A DNA stretch of 64,000 nucleotides from Hsuehochloa calcarea (Eukaryota > Streptophyta > Magnoliopsida > Poales > Poaceae): contig CM070598.1 in NCBI GenBank assembly GCA_036346395.1, positions 7,981,517-8,045,516 on the forward strand, given 5' to 3'. Each line of letters opens with the position of its first letter. Positions within the stretch are counted from its first letter, which is position 1. Both the position numbers and the translations under genes were made by a program. Shown one piece after another: positions 11,985-22,045 of the stretch. The notes beneath the pieces were generated by a model. That model was not told the DNA's origin, did no database searches, and saw nothing but the letters and a program-made list of their open reading frames with translations.

Positions 11985-12310
11985 TACCACGGGTAGGGAT
12001 CGGGCCAGAGCGCCGAGGGCGAGCCGGTGGAGTAGAGGCGACGCCGGCGGTGCCGGCCGAAGCGGAGCGAGGTCGGCGCAGCAGAGGCGCCTGAGCCGGG
12101 CAGGGAGCGAGCGACGGCCGAGGTGGCCGAGGCGGAGGCGAGGCGAGCCGCAGCGGCGCGGGGCTTCAGCCGCGGCGAGCGAGGAGGAGGCGGAGATCTC
12201 AGAGGAGAGCGTATGGCAGGCGAGGCGGGCCGAGGCGGGCCGAGGCGCAGAATCGAGGCGGGTGGAGCGCGTGAGAGGTGAAGAATAAGCAAAACCTAGC
12301 GGTCCGGCCA
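11985..12310. promoter_or_regulatory. GC-rich CpG block in the CACTA element
   Basis: About 325 bp of strongly GC-rich sequence with recurring GGCCGAGGCGG words and sharp borders against AT-rich DNA. The long ORFs in it are compositional. It lies between the divergent-looking halves of the element beside a second block of subterminal-type repeats (12313), so a promoter or leader role is possible but not shown. Confidence 0.35.
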
Positions 12311-12312
12311 TA

Positions 12313-12905
12313 AAGATAACATCACAGACGGTTCTATATTAGAACCGCTCGCGATGTGAATATCCTGAGCGGTTCTAATATAGAACAAATGCAGTGATGA
12401 AGTGGCATCACGAGCGGTTCTATATTAGAACCCTCGTGATGTGTCCATATATGAGCGGTTCTAATATAAAACCGTGCGTGATGTGTGCTATGATCTTTTG
12501 GATAAGCAGTGACAAGTTTGAGTGCCATTGAAAACTGTGAACCTATTACCAAAAAAATTCTATATATGTTTTAGAAAGACATATAATTGAGCTAATCTTT
12601 TTTAAAAAAACTGTTGCACGAAAAAGCAAACTAACCATAAGCACTGTTCAGGAAGGTATACTCAAGTAAAAGTGTCATCTTCCAAAAGCGAGACAACACA
12701 TCATATATAGATTGAACAAAAATCTTAAGATCATCTTTCACGCCATTTTAATTAGGTTGTTTTGCATCTTGCTAACTAATATTTGTAGAGGTGTAAATGT
12801 GTGATGGTTTGAAGCAAAATCCTTCTATATTAGAACAAATCAGTGATGTGTGCATATCACGAGACGGTTCTATATTAGAACCGTCTGTGATATCCCACTA
12901 CAAAG
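12313..12905. repeat. Internal copies of CACTA subterminal-type repeats
   Basis: CATCACAGACGGTTCTATAT with its inverse, then three diverged pairs (GAGCGGTTCTATATTAGAACC) at 12320-12485, and another pair at 12830-12893. The tails after the two groups (TGATC..TTGGATAAGC..GACAAGTTTGAGT at about 12490 and 12912) are also duplicated. These lie 3-3.6 kb from the right end, where subterminal repeats are not expected. Confidence 0.7.
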
Positions 12906-13149
12906 ACATGTATGATCATTGGATAAGCGTTATGATGACAAGTTTGAGTTCAAAAGTTCATATCTAATTCAACTCAACATTACCATGAATATCCACATTG
13001 ATATCAATATTAAAGATCACAAGTCCATAACACATTAACACATGACAATGGAATAAATAAATTAATTACAATGGAGTAATTAAATTCTTAATTAAAATAC
13101 AGCCCTTCATGATGATCGGCGCATATAGCTAGCTTCCTCACTGGGTTCT

Positions 13150-14180
13150 TCCTCGAGCACGATCGTCTCGAAAGGTGGCAACTCGTCAAATTGATTGTAT
13201 TCTTCCTCGCCCACTACATTCTCAACTCCGACAATCCTCCTTTTCCATGAAGAACTACGTGGCGCTTCTTATTTGCGGGTCGGTTACATAGAAGACTTGA
13301 ACAACTTGGTTAGCAAGACGAATGGTTCGTCTTTGTATCCGACACGTTCGAGGTCCACGGTAGTGACGCCGCACTTGTCGACCTTCACTGTGGGAGATGG
13401 ACCCAACGCACGAAATAGGGGATCTTGAAAAGCACGTAGTCGATCTCCCATATCTCCTCTATTTGCCCATAGTACGAGCTCCTCGACCCATCGAGATCGA
13501 ATGCATCTATCACGGACACCATTGCTTACAGACTTTGTGCTCTTCCTATCCCGAGTGCCGTATAAAATGTGTACCCATTTATGTCGTATCCTTGCCATGT
13601 GACAATTGTAAATGTGGCCCTCTTGCCAACCATAGCGGCGTATCATCACTTGATGACCTCGAGTGATTCGCGCCTTTAACCATTCGTTGAGCCGCGGTTG
13701 TGCTCTCAGTGATCCAAACCTTCGACCGGTGCGGATTACATTGGCGTACCATGTCTTTGTGCTCGTCGATGTGCGGGGACACTTGGGTCATGTGTTGCAA
13801 GACCGTGAAATGGGCTCGGCGCACGTATCGGATCGGGAGTGATTGGTTTCCTTCCGATGGTCCGATACCATCCGTCTCCCCTCATGGCGAGATAGAGGCA
13901 CACCAATCGGATCCACGAGCCATGTAGTCGACGCAGAACTCAATGACCTCTTCCGTTGCATAACCTTCGATGATCTCGCCCTCGGTCGAGATCGATTCCG
14001 TGCGTAGGACTTGAGAATTCCATGTACCTCTCGAGCGGGTACATATGGCGAGAAACACAGGGCGCATATCTTTATCTCTTTCACAAGGTGAACAATGAGA
14101 TGGACCATGATATCGAAAAATGACGGAGGAAATACATCTCAAGATGACACGAGTCGTCACTACCTCACTGCAGAGCATCT
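13150..14180 (-). pseudogene. CACTA transposase gene, DUF4218/DUF4216 part, frameshifted
   Basis: Going down the minus strand: HLIVHLVKEIK, then VHGILKSYARNRSRP and PIGVPLSRHEGR, which match the DUF4218 segment that follows tnp2 transposases. Next come VLQHMTQVSPHIDEHK and QCNPHRSKVW, then TVKVDKCGVTTVDLERVGYK and DEPFVL, which match DUF4216. Reading through needs several frame changes (about 13650, 13830, 13930, 14100). In intact grass elements these domains sit at the C-terminus of one long transposase ORF. Confidence 0.72.
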
Positions 14181-15720
14181 AGTCCTTGGGGATCGATGAC
14201 CTTACGAGCAATTGAGTTGAAGAAATAACACGACCTCAAGATTGCCACTCGGACCTTGTTCGGCAAGATACTCCTAATTACAACAGAAGCATTTGTGTCA
14301 TCAGCACACGACAATCATGCGACTTCATACCAATTAATTTCAAATCTTGCATAGAAACAAGTTTCTTAATGTTAGCGGAGTAACCAGACGGGACTTTCAC
14401 ACCGTGCAAGCTCGCACGATTCATTTCTCGGCCTTGGGCAGAGTGTAGCAAGTTGGGGAAGGATGCGTTCGTCTGTATCGGTCTCTTTCGGTGCTAACTC
14501 GGTCCTTATGTTCATATCGACCAAGTCACGCCGTGCGTTAACACCATCCTTTGTTTTGCCACTAATGTTGACAAGAGACCAATCAAGCTATCACATACAT
14601 TCTTCTCTACGTGCATAACGTCGATGCAGTGGCGAACTTCTAAGTACTCCCAATAAGGCAAGTCCCAAAAATTGACCGCTTCTTCCGGATGTTCTTCTCA
14701 CGGGTTCTTAATTTCGTCCCTTCCCAAGCACAACATCGATATCCTTAACCATATCATAGACCTCTTTCCCACTAAAAGCCCTTGAAGTGAACCGTCTTCC
14801 TTATTTCCGTCGAATTGTTTCTTCATCTTGCGGTATGGGTGACTCCTCGGAAGGAACCTACGGTGGCGCATATACGATTTTTCTTGCGAGTTGTTCGACC
14901 ATACACTCTCGTAGCATCTAAGCAAAGCAGACAGCTTTGGCTCCTTTTATCTTGGCTTGAACGAGTTACCAAGGGCAGGAAAATCATTGATGGTGCAGAA
15001 CAACATGGCGCGTAAAGTGAAGTTCTCTCGTTTGTACGCATCCCATACCTGTACCCCTTCGTTCCACAGTGTCACAAGATCTTCCAGCAATGGTGCTAGG
15101 TACACATCAATATCATTCCTGTGTTGCTTGGCCCTTGGATAAGTAGTGACATCAAAATGTACTTCCGCTTCATACAGAGCCAAGGAGGAAGGTTGTACAT
15201 ACATAGATTCACAGGCCAGGTGCTATGTCGGCTGCTCATGTTACCGAAAGGATTCATTCCATCCGTACTCAACCCTAACCTTATGTTTCTCGGTTCCGCA
15301 CCGAACTCTTCGAAGCTCCGATCGAAGTTTCTCCACTGGGCAGAATCAGCAGGGTGTCTTAGCTTTCCATCTCTCTTACGCTCCTCACGAGTGCCAGCGC
15401 AGCAATCTTGCCTCCTTTGGGTTCGCAAATAAGCGCTTCAAGCGTGGGATTACAGGCAGATACCACAACATCTTAGCAGGAGGTCCTTGCTTCACCTTAG
15501 CAGTATTTTGACGCTTGTATCGGGATGCTTTGCACACGGGACAATAATGCATGTCTGCATACTCTTTACGGTAGAGGATACAATCGTTCGGACATGCATG
15601 TATTCTTTCTACTTCCATTCCCAATGGGCAAATAACCTTCTTTGCTTGATAGGTGGTGCTGGGCAACACGTTTCCCTCCGGAAGGATGTCCGCTAGGAGA
15701 CCTAACAACGCCGTGAAACT
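14181..15720 (-). pseudogene. CACTA tnp2-family transposase catalytic region, broken
   Basis: From 15708 down: an N-terminal block with HACPNDCILYRKEYADMHYCPVC (part of the tnp2 signature, with paired cysteines), then PVIPRLKRLFAN, then HPADSAQWRNFD, then LGLSTDGMNPFGNMSSRHST and WPVNLCMYNLPPWLC, then DVYLAPLLEDL..LWNEGVQVWDAY and FTLRAMLFCTINDFPALGN. This is the En/Spm tnp2 order. The DG of STDGMNPFG is in the conserved acidic motif. The parts lie in different frames (breaks near 15420 and 15110, and below 14700). It continues into the DUF4218/4216 part. Confidence 0.82.
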
Positions 15721-15905
15721 CTTAGGAACCGTCTGTGATAGGCCCTCCGGAAGGACCTACTCGCAAATAAACGTTTCCCTCCGGAAGGATGTCTGAAATA
15801 GAACCGTCTGTGATAGGCCCGCTGCGCCAAAACAAGGCCCAGACAGACCCAACACAGACGGTTCCTTAGGAACCGTCTGTGATGGACCGTCTGCTATAGA
15901 CTCTT
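15716..15905. repeat. Right subterminal repeats of CACTA
   Basis: Copies of GAACCGTCTGTGATAGG and CACAGACGGTTCCTTAGG. A 20-bp segment (GTTTCCCTCCGGAAGGATGT) occurs at about 15670 and again at about 15774, showing a local duplication between transposase start and terminus. Confidence 0.8.
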
Positions 15906-15916
15906 TTGTAGTAGTG
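15886..15916 (-). repeat. Right terminal inverted repeat of CACTA
   Basis: Ends TCTTTTGTAGTAGTG, the inverse of the left CACTACTACA end, followed by ACC, the duplicated target. Confidence 0.88.
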
Positions 15917-18266
15917 ACCCCAGCCCAACTCTGAGCCTAGAATGCCACCACACTACTCTCTAAACTAATAATTATCGACACACTATAAAATTACAACGGG
16001 AAAATAACAATAAACATATCCATGGATCACAAATGAACATGCATAATTATGGATCAAACGATAAAAAATAAGCAAGGGGATTATAACCAGGTAAATAGTC
16101 CAAAGTAGCACCAACCAATGAATCCAAATCATTAAAACAAATAGTCTAGTCCAAAACGTTGTCCTAAACTTTATTCAACCTCTAACATGTCCAAGGGTAA
16201 TCCACTTTTGAATGAAAAGATTCTTATGGTAAATGATCAAGTGTTATCCATGTGCTCTACTCGCTCTCAGCTACGGCGTCCTCGAAGATCACCTAAAGAC
16301 AACAAAGGAGCAAGGGTGAGTCCACGACTCAGCAAACACATCAATATACAACGAACAATAATAAATCAACAGCATTCAATAACTTCATTATCATCACATG
16401 CACTTCTATTAATATTCTCATGCTGTTACCTTCCCTTTGTTTAACACACATTAATCTCATTTATGAATGCAACTCTAATCTACATGTCCACATGCACTTC
16501 TTTCGCAGATATCTGGGGTATAGCATGAGTGAATGCTCGCGACAACATTCACTCTCAAGCCCGTTCCTCCATAAGGATCGGGGACCTCCTCCACTCCCGT
16601 GGAGTTGTGATCATTCATGATCACCTGCTCATATGCAAAGATGCTTATGTATGAAAATGCAAACTCCATCATAAACATCATATCCAACTTTTCATCATGC
16701 TTGTCAACAAAGATATAAACATACCAATTCCTTGTTTGCAATTAAACAAAATAAAAGCACAACAATAATGGTAATAGAAGATAAAGAATCACAGTGATCA
16801 TCATTGATCGCTGTCTACCATGCACTTGCCTTTACTAGTTGCGACGCACGATTTGGCTAGCAGATGGCAACAAGTACGACGCCTCTCCTACATTAAATAC
16901 ACAAATTTCAATACAAGCTACAGCATCATAAGAACAACAATCAATCGACATCGCTCCTACACGTACCCAAATCTACCACGCTTCTCCGGTACCGAATAGT
17001 TACCCCTAGCTGTCCTGTTACTAAAAAGAGCGTAACTTTTGACTCAAAAATCCGATCACGACAAACCACCCAGTTCTGGATTCTACACGAAATTCCCCTC
17101 ATTTTCTTAGATTACAAAGTCTTCTAATTAAATCATCTAACCCTCCGTTTTTAGCCCAGAAAACCGATCTGTGCGCTTCGGAACAGCAGGTCTTACTAAA
17201 TTCGAGTTCTTGGATCCTACAGAACCATTGGACAATTATCTACATCTTTCATGTAGATCAAAAACTCTAATTAGTGGATTTACTATTTTTAATATCCGAT
17301 CTACCAAAGCAGCGCGAAAAGCGACAACCACAATGACATAGATCTTAGAAAATCATAACTCGAATTCTACTTGTCCGATTGACATGATAAAATATGCTAT
17401 AGAAATATATCGAAATTATCTACAATTAACTAGTAGATGACATTACCAAAATTCTCCATTAAGGTACCCGAATAAATCGTTCAACGAGTAACAAAGAGGC
17501 TATTTGCCTAGTCGCTTTTGTACTAATTTTTCTTGATACATTCCCTTGCTTGATTGGTACATACAAATGCCACACACACACATGTAGCAGCAATCCACAT
17601 AACCAAAATAGCTAACTACTAAATTCCAACTGATTGCACTACTAAATTAATTACCACTACTAGATGATGCATGCAGGCACAGCTCGCCCAAAATTCAAGA
17701 GTTTCCAATAGAATAACCTTAGCAGCGTACTAACATATAACCACTACTAACTAATCTATTGCTAACCGCACCTCTTAATCCATTTGCTAATGCTAGCATC
17801 AAGCACTAATAGAAGAGAAATCGAAAAGCACAAGAGATAACCTGTCACTAGTTTGTTGGCTTTTCACGCGGGCGGCCGACGGTCGGTGGCGGCAACCACG
17901 CGGCGATGGCAAGAAGGTTCGCAGCGGCGAACAACATCCAGCGTTAGGCGGCCAGCGCGAGCAAGCGGCGACCATGCAACGTGCACGCACGCGGCAGCGA
18001 ACAAGCGGCGCAGGCTTCGCTCGGCGGCCCACGCGGCAGCGATCGCTCGGCAATGGCGTCCACGCGGCGGTGGGTCCCGGCGACGCACGCGACCGCCAAT
18101 CGGTGATGGCAAGCGCAAAGGTGGCCTCACGCGGACGGCGTCGGGCGGCAACGCGGCGCAACAAAATGTGGGCAGCGTCGGCGGCTGGAGAAAAAAAGTG
18201 TGGAGGCGGCTGCGCACGAGGAAAACAAAAACGCTACTAGGGTTTCTAGAACCAATGCTCCCCACG

Positions 18267-18279
18267 ATTTATATAGCTC
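18267..18279 (-). promoter_or_regulatory. TATA box in the 2.48 kb solo LTR
   Basis: The minus strand reads GAGCTATATAAAT, then a leader with AACCCTAG and a GC-rich tract. It lies about 110 bp into the LTR. The assignment as the U3 promoter is inferred. Confidence 0.45.
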
Positions 18280-18391
18280 TTAAAAACTCTGAAATATTCT
18301 ATTTTCACGTATTCTTTTTATTTAATTACGCACAAGCCCTTAAAGACGTTATTATTATTTATTTATTTATTTTTCAGAGTATTACAGAAGC

Positions 18392-18821
18392 CCCCAGGTG
18401 CTCTTGGAAAATGTCCCATAATGTCTAGTCCCCAGGTTGCAAAAGACCAAGAAAGAGGAATTATTTGCAAAGGTTGTGCCGGCTGATGTACCTGTCGGCT
18501 ATGAAACTGACATTTTACGCACTTCGTCATGAGCTCTTTTGCATCATGAAGGGCAGTTGCCCAGTAGTATCCTTGCCTGAAGACTTTATCGACCAGTGTT
18601 CTGTAGAAATGATGTGCTCCACAGACTCCTCCATGAATTTCAGTTAGCAACTTAATGCCATCCGATTGAGATATGCATCTCATCAACACTCTGTGATATC
18701 CTCGTTTATACAAGGTACATTCAATTAGAGTGTATGATTTGACTTTTCGAGCTATACGATTAGCCTCTACATCATCTTCAGGAATTTTGTCATGCTGAAG
18801 ATAATTGTAGATCGATGTCAT
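18392..18821 (-). pseudogene. Element A integrase, N-terminal zinc-binding part
   Basis: The reading contains ADRIARK-type linker residues, LYKRGYHRVLMRC, then HGGVCGAHHF with the two histidines and KCVKCQ with the two cysteines of the HHCC integrase zinc site. It ends at WGLDIMGHFPRAPGGF, the start of the catalytic core with the first aspartate. The solo LTR at 18386 breaks it there, and the remainder is at 6130-6850. The linker to RNase H contains a stop near 18822. Confidence 0.85.
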
Positions 18822-18867
18822 CTAATCTCTACCCTGATCGTCATTGATCTGTGGAGCATCTATGTTA

Positions 18868-19560
18868 TTAGAATCGATTTGTACGATCTGATGTGAAATA
18901 TTTATGTCCTAGGAATGCTCGACCACCAAGGGTGAATCGAGTTGCTCGAGAAAAACTCAGGCGGGACGGTGGACCTAGTGGAGACCATCCGTGCCAACGG
19001 CTCGCTTGAAAGTTTTGCTTTATAGGAATATGTTGGATCTGGAAACCGAAGAAGTGCTTTTCGAGTTTCCATACTTCCGCCAGAGAAGACATCTTGGTAT
19101 TTGAGCATTGATACTCTTTCCCCACTTGATTCACTACTAGTTGAGAATCACCTTTCACTAGTAATTTGTGAATTCGGAGCGAACGAGCTGCTCGAAGTCC
19201 TGCCAGTAAACCTTCATATTCCGCTACATTGTTCGTAGTGGGAAAGTTAAACTGGAGAGTGTACTTGATGCGTTCGCCAATAGGGGATATCAAGACGATT
19301 CCAGCCCCCGATCCTTTGAGCATCAAGGAACCGTCAAAGTACATTGTCCACTCATCATAGTGTTCGTACTCGGGTTCTTGCTTGGGTTCAGGGTTTGACC
19401 ATTCGGCAACGAATTCTGCTATTGTCTGAGACTTTATTGTTGTTTGTGAAATGAAATGGAGGTCGAACGTCCCTAGTTCAACTGCCTATTTTGCTATTTG
19501 TCCTAACGATTCTCTATTTTCAAGGACTTGACCAAGGGAATATCCGGTAGGTAAGACCAC
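18868..19560 (-). pseudogene. Element A RNase H (Tat-type)
   Basis: MYFDGSLMLKGSGAG holds the first catalytic aspartate, AEYEGLLAGL the glutamate and VKGDSQLVVNQV the second aspartate of RNase H. KLEKHFFGFQIQHIP follows. All core residues seem kept up to 18960, after which the frame is lost. The preceding segment (IAEFVAEWSNPEP, about 19400) is the usual linker. Element E has lost this domain. Confidence 0.78.
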
Positions 19561-20672
19561 TTTGTGGGCCTGAAAGTAATGCCTTAGTTTCCTTGAAGCC
19601 ATAAGGAGACCATAGAGCTACTTTTGTACGTGTGTGTATCTTTCCTTTGGACCATGTAAGATTTCGCTTATGTAATATACTGGTCGTTGGACGTTTTCAC
19701 ATTCTACGACCAGTACACCGCTGACAGCTTGTGGTGTTGTAGCCACATAAATCAGCAATGGTTCTCCCGGCCACGGAGAGACTAAGACAGGGGTACTCGA
19801 GGTACTCTTTAAGTTTTTCAAAGTCATCGTTTGCTTCTTTAGTCTACTCAAAACTTCCATGCTTCCGAAGAAGTTTAAAGAAACTTAATCCTTTTCACCT
19901 AACCTTGCTATGAAACGACTTAGCGTTGCCATACAACTGGTTAGTTTTTGGATTTCTTTCTTTGTGGTCGGAGGGCGCATCTGGTCGATGGCCGATATTT
20001 TCGCTGAATTTGCTTCGATACCTCTCGCCAAAACTAGAAAACTGAGAAGTTTTCCAGTGAAAACTCCGAACACACATTTTTTCGGATTTAACTTGAGGTT
20101 AAGCTCTTGTAAGTCAAAAATATGATCACCAGCGTTGATGCTCTTCACAACTAAATCATCAACATAGACTTCTAGATTCTGATCTATCTGTGGACTAAAA
20201 GTTTTCTGCATCAACCTTTGAAAAGTTGCACCAACATTTTTGAGACCAAAAGGCATCTTAACATAGCAGTAAGTGCAATATGGAGTGATGGAGAAAGTTT
20301 TCTCCTCATCTTCTTTACTCATACTAATCTGGTGGTACCCTGAGTATGCATCTAAAAAACTTAATAACTCACACCCGGAGGTGGAGTCTACAAGTTGGTC
20401 AATACGGGGAAGGGAAAAATCATCCTTCGAACAAGCTTTATTAAGATATGTGAAATCAATACACATTCGCCACTTTCCATTACTCTTTCTAATCATTACA
20501 GGGTTAACGAGCCACTGAGGGTGGTTGACTTCACGAATAAACCCAGCCTTGAGGAGCTTATCATTCTCTGACTGGATTGCTTCCTTCCGGTCGGGTGCAA
20601 AACGTCGTAGCTTCTGCTTGACTGTTTTTTTGTCAAGCTGTAGAGCTAGCATGTGCTCGATCACCTCCCTAG
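19561..20672 (-). pseudogene. Element A reverse transcriptase
   Basis: Typical Tat RT blocks in order: GFIREVNHPQWLVNPVM, KSNGKWRMCIDFTYLN, FSLPRIDQLVD, FLDAYSGYHQI, MPFGLKNVGATFQRLM and the active site YVDDLVVKS, then the thumb with GIEANSAKI and the RNase H connection. The 5' end of the domain is cut by the MITE at 20673. A frame break lies at about 19880 before the connection piece 19618-19860. Confidence 0.88.
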
Positions 20673-21196
20673 TAGGGATGGCAATTGTTCCCAATTACCC
20701 ATGTACCCGCGGGCGAATACCTAATGGAAGCGGGTATGAGCATCTTTTTGTCCACGGGCATGAAAACGGGCACAATTCCTTGCCCATCGGGTAAACGGGC
20801 GTGGGCATGGGTAAGCTCCACCCTAACCCGCTTTGCCCGATTACCCGTAACCTACTTGCATAATTAAGGAACTATGTCAGTTTGTATTTTTTTATTTTAT
20901 TTGTTGAACTTGATTAGTTGTCTTGTTAAACATGATATGTGAATTGTGATGAACTTAATTAGTTGTTGAATGTGTGATGCACCATTGATGTGTGAATTAT
21001 GATGAACTTGATGTATGCCTTGCTCGCGGGCGGCGACACATTATTCGCGGGTAAACGGGCATGCCCGCGGGCGACGGGCATGGGCGAGGTTTTTTGCCCG
21101 TCATCCTTCGCGGTATGCCTGTGGGGGAAAGTCGGGTCGCGGTTATGGGTATGGGCGAGCACTACCCATACCCGCCGCGCCCGATTGCCATCCCTA
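20673..21196. mobile_element. hAT-type MITE (524 bp) inserted in element A RT
   Basis: Terminal inverted repeats TAGGGATGGCAATTG and CGATTGCCATCCCTA. The flanking 8-bp copies CTCCCTAG (20665-20672) and CTCCCTGG (21197-21204) differ at one base. Eight-bp duplications with TAGGGRTGGCAA ends are typical of hAT superfamily elements. There is no transposase. The interior is rich in CCCGCGGGC words near both ends. Confidence 0.85.
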
Positions 21197-22045
21197 CTCC
21201 CTGGGGACTCCGAGCATGTCGGACGCCTGGCAGGGGAATACATTCTGGTTTGCTTGGAGGAAGGAGACGAACGACTCTTTCTATTTGAGGTTGAGCCCTT
21301 CTCCGACCAGCACCTTTGGGATAAACACGTCAGTGTTTCCTGACCCATGTGGCGACTTGAAGTTTTCTAGAGAAATATCTTTGTCGAGTGGTACCTCCTT
21401 TGCCTGGTCGGATGGTTTTGGTGTCATCTTTGGTCTGGAATGCTTGACCTGCATTGCAGATGAGTCATTTTTTCTGGTCGGGAGTTCCTCGACTAATTCA
21501 AAAGACTTCCGATCGCATGCATAAACCATTTTTTGATCTCCTCAAACCATCATGACTCCTTTTAGTCCTGGTATCTTTAGACTCTGATAACCGTAATGCG
21601 TGGCTATCAGGAACTTTGCTGGAGCCGAACGACCAAGAATTCCATTATATGCGGTTTCGAAATCGACCACATCAAATGAAACCTTCTCTGTTAGGAAGTT
21701 GTTAGGCCTTCCGAATGTAACCAGTAAGGACACCTGCCCTATCGGTTTTGTGGTAGAACCAGAGACTATGCCATGGAAAGCATACTTCACTGGTTTTACC
21801 TTATATATGGGAACCTGCATTTCCTCTAATGCTTCCGCAAATATAATATTTAAAGAACTACCTCCATCTATTAAGACTCGATTAACTTTGCAATTGTTAA
21901 TAGTAGGTTCAACTATAATAGGGAACCTACCTGGTCGAGCCGATGGTATAGGGCAGTCTTCTTTGCTGAAGGAGATTACTATTTCTAACCACTTTGATGG
22001 TTTGATGGCGATCGGGGACTCTGTAAGGTTGACCTCTCGCTCCAC
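21197..22045 (-). pseudogene. Element A aspartic protease and RT leader
   Basis: Contains NRVLIDGGSSLNIIF, the Tat-type retropepsin active site (Asp-Gly-Gly in place of the common Asp-Ser/Thr-Gly), followed by NGILGRSAPAKFLIATHYGYQ. The protease ORF is open from 22045 to 21542. A stop follows (21538-21540), then a linker (21281-21529) rich in Lys and Ser leads to the RT start interrupted by the MITE. Confidence 0.8.

Larger units (their letters stand above)
6860..15916 (-). mobile_element. CACTA (En/Spm) DNA transposon, 9057 bp, degraded
   Basis: Left terminus CACTACTACACAAAGGG. The right terminus is its inverse, ending TTTTGTAGTAGTG at 15916. The 3-bp target duplication ACC is at 6857-6859 and 15917-15919. 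Subterminal CACAGACGGTT repeats occur at both ends. The minus strand carries a tnp2-type transposase region (about 13150-15720) and, further on, Transposase_24 and Ulp1-like protease regions (10600-8946). All are interrupted by stops and frameshifts, so it is not autonomous now. Confidence 0.92.
6851..18386 (-). mobile_element. Solo LTR (about 2.48 kb without its CACTA insert)
   Basis: Left end TGTAACACC, right end AGTATTACA, flanked by the perfect 5-bp duplication GAAGC at 6846-6850 and 18387-18391, inside the integrase gene of A. Removing the CACTA (6860-15916) and one ACC copy leaves about 2476 bp with TG..CA ends and no gag or pol, so it is a solo LTR. Read on the minus strand there is a TATATAAAT element about 115 bp from the start, then a GC-rich leader, so I assign it to minus. 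The long ORFs in the GC-rich block (17850-18265) carry no recognisable domain. Confidence 0.85.

Noticed and set aside
12880..12905. Second CACTA terminus (CCCACTACAAAGAC) marking a nested element
   Set aside because: The subterminal-type repeats lie on the wrong side of it, no partner end or 3-bp duplication was found, and the match to CACTACTACA is incomplete.
17850..18430. Long ORFs on both strands in the GC-rich part of the solo LTR
   Set aside because: Overlapping frames on both strands, arginine- and alanine-rich translations and no domain. They reflect composition, not coding.
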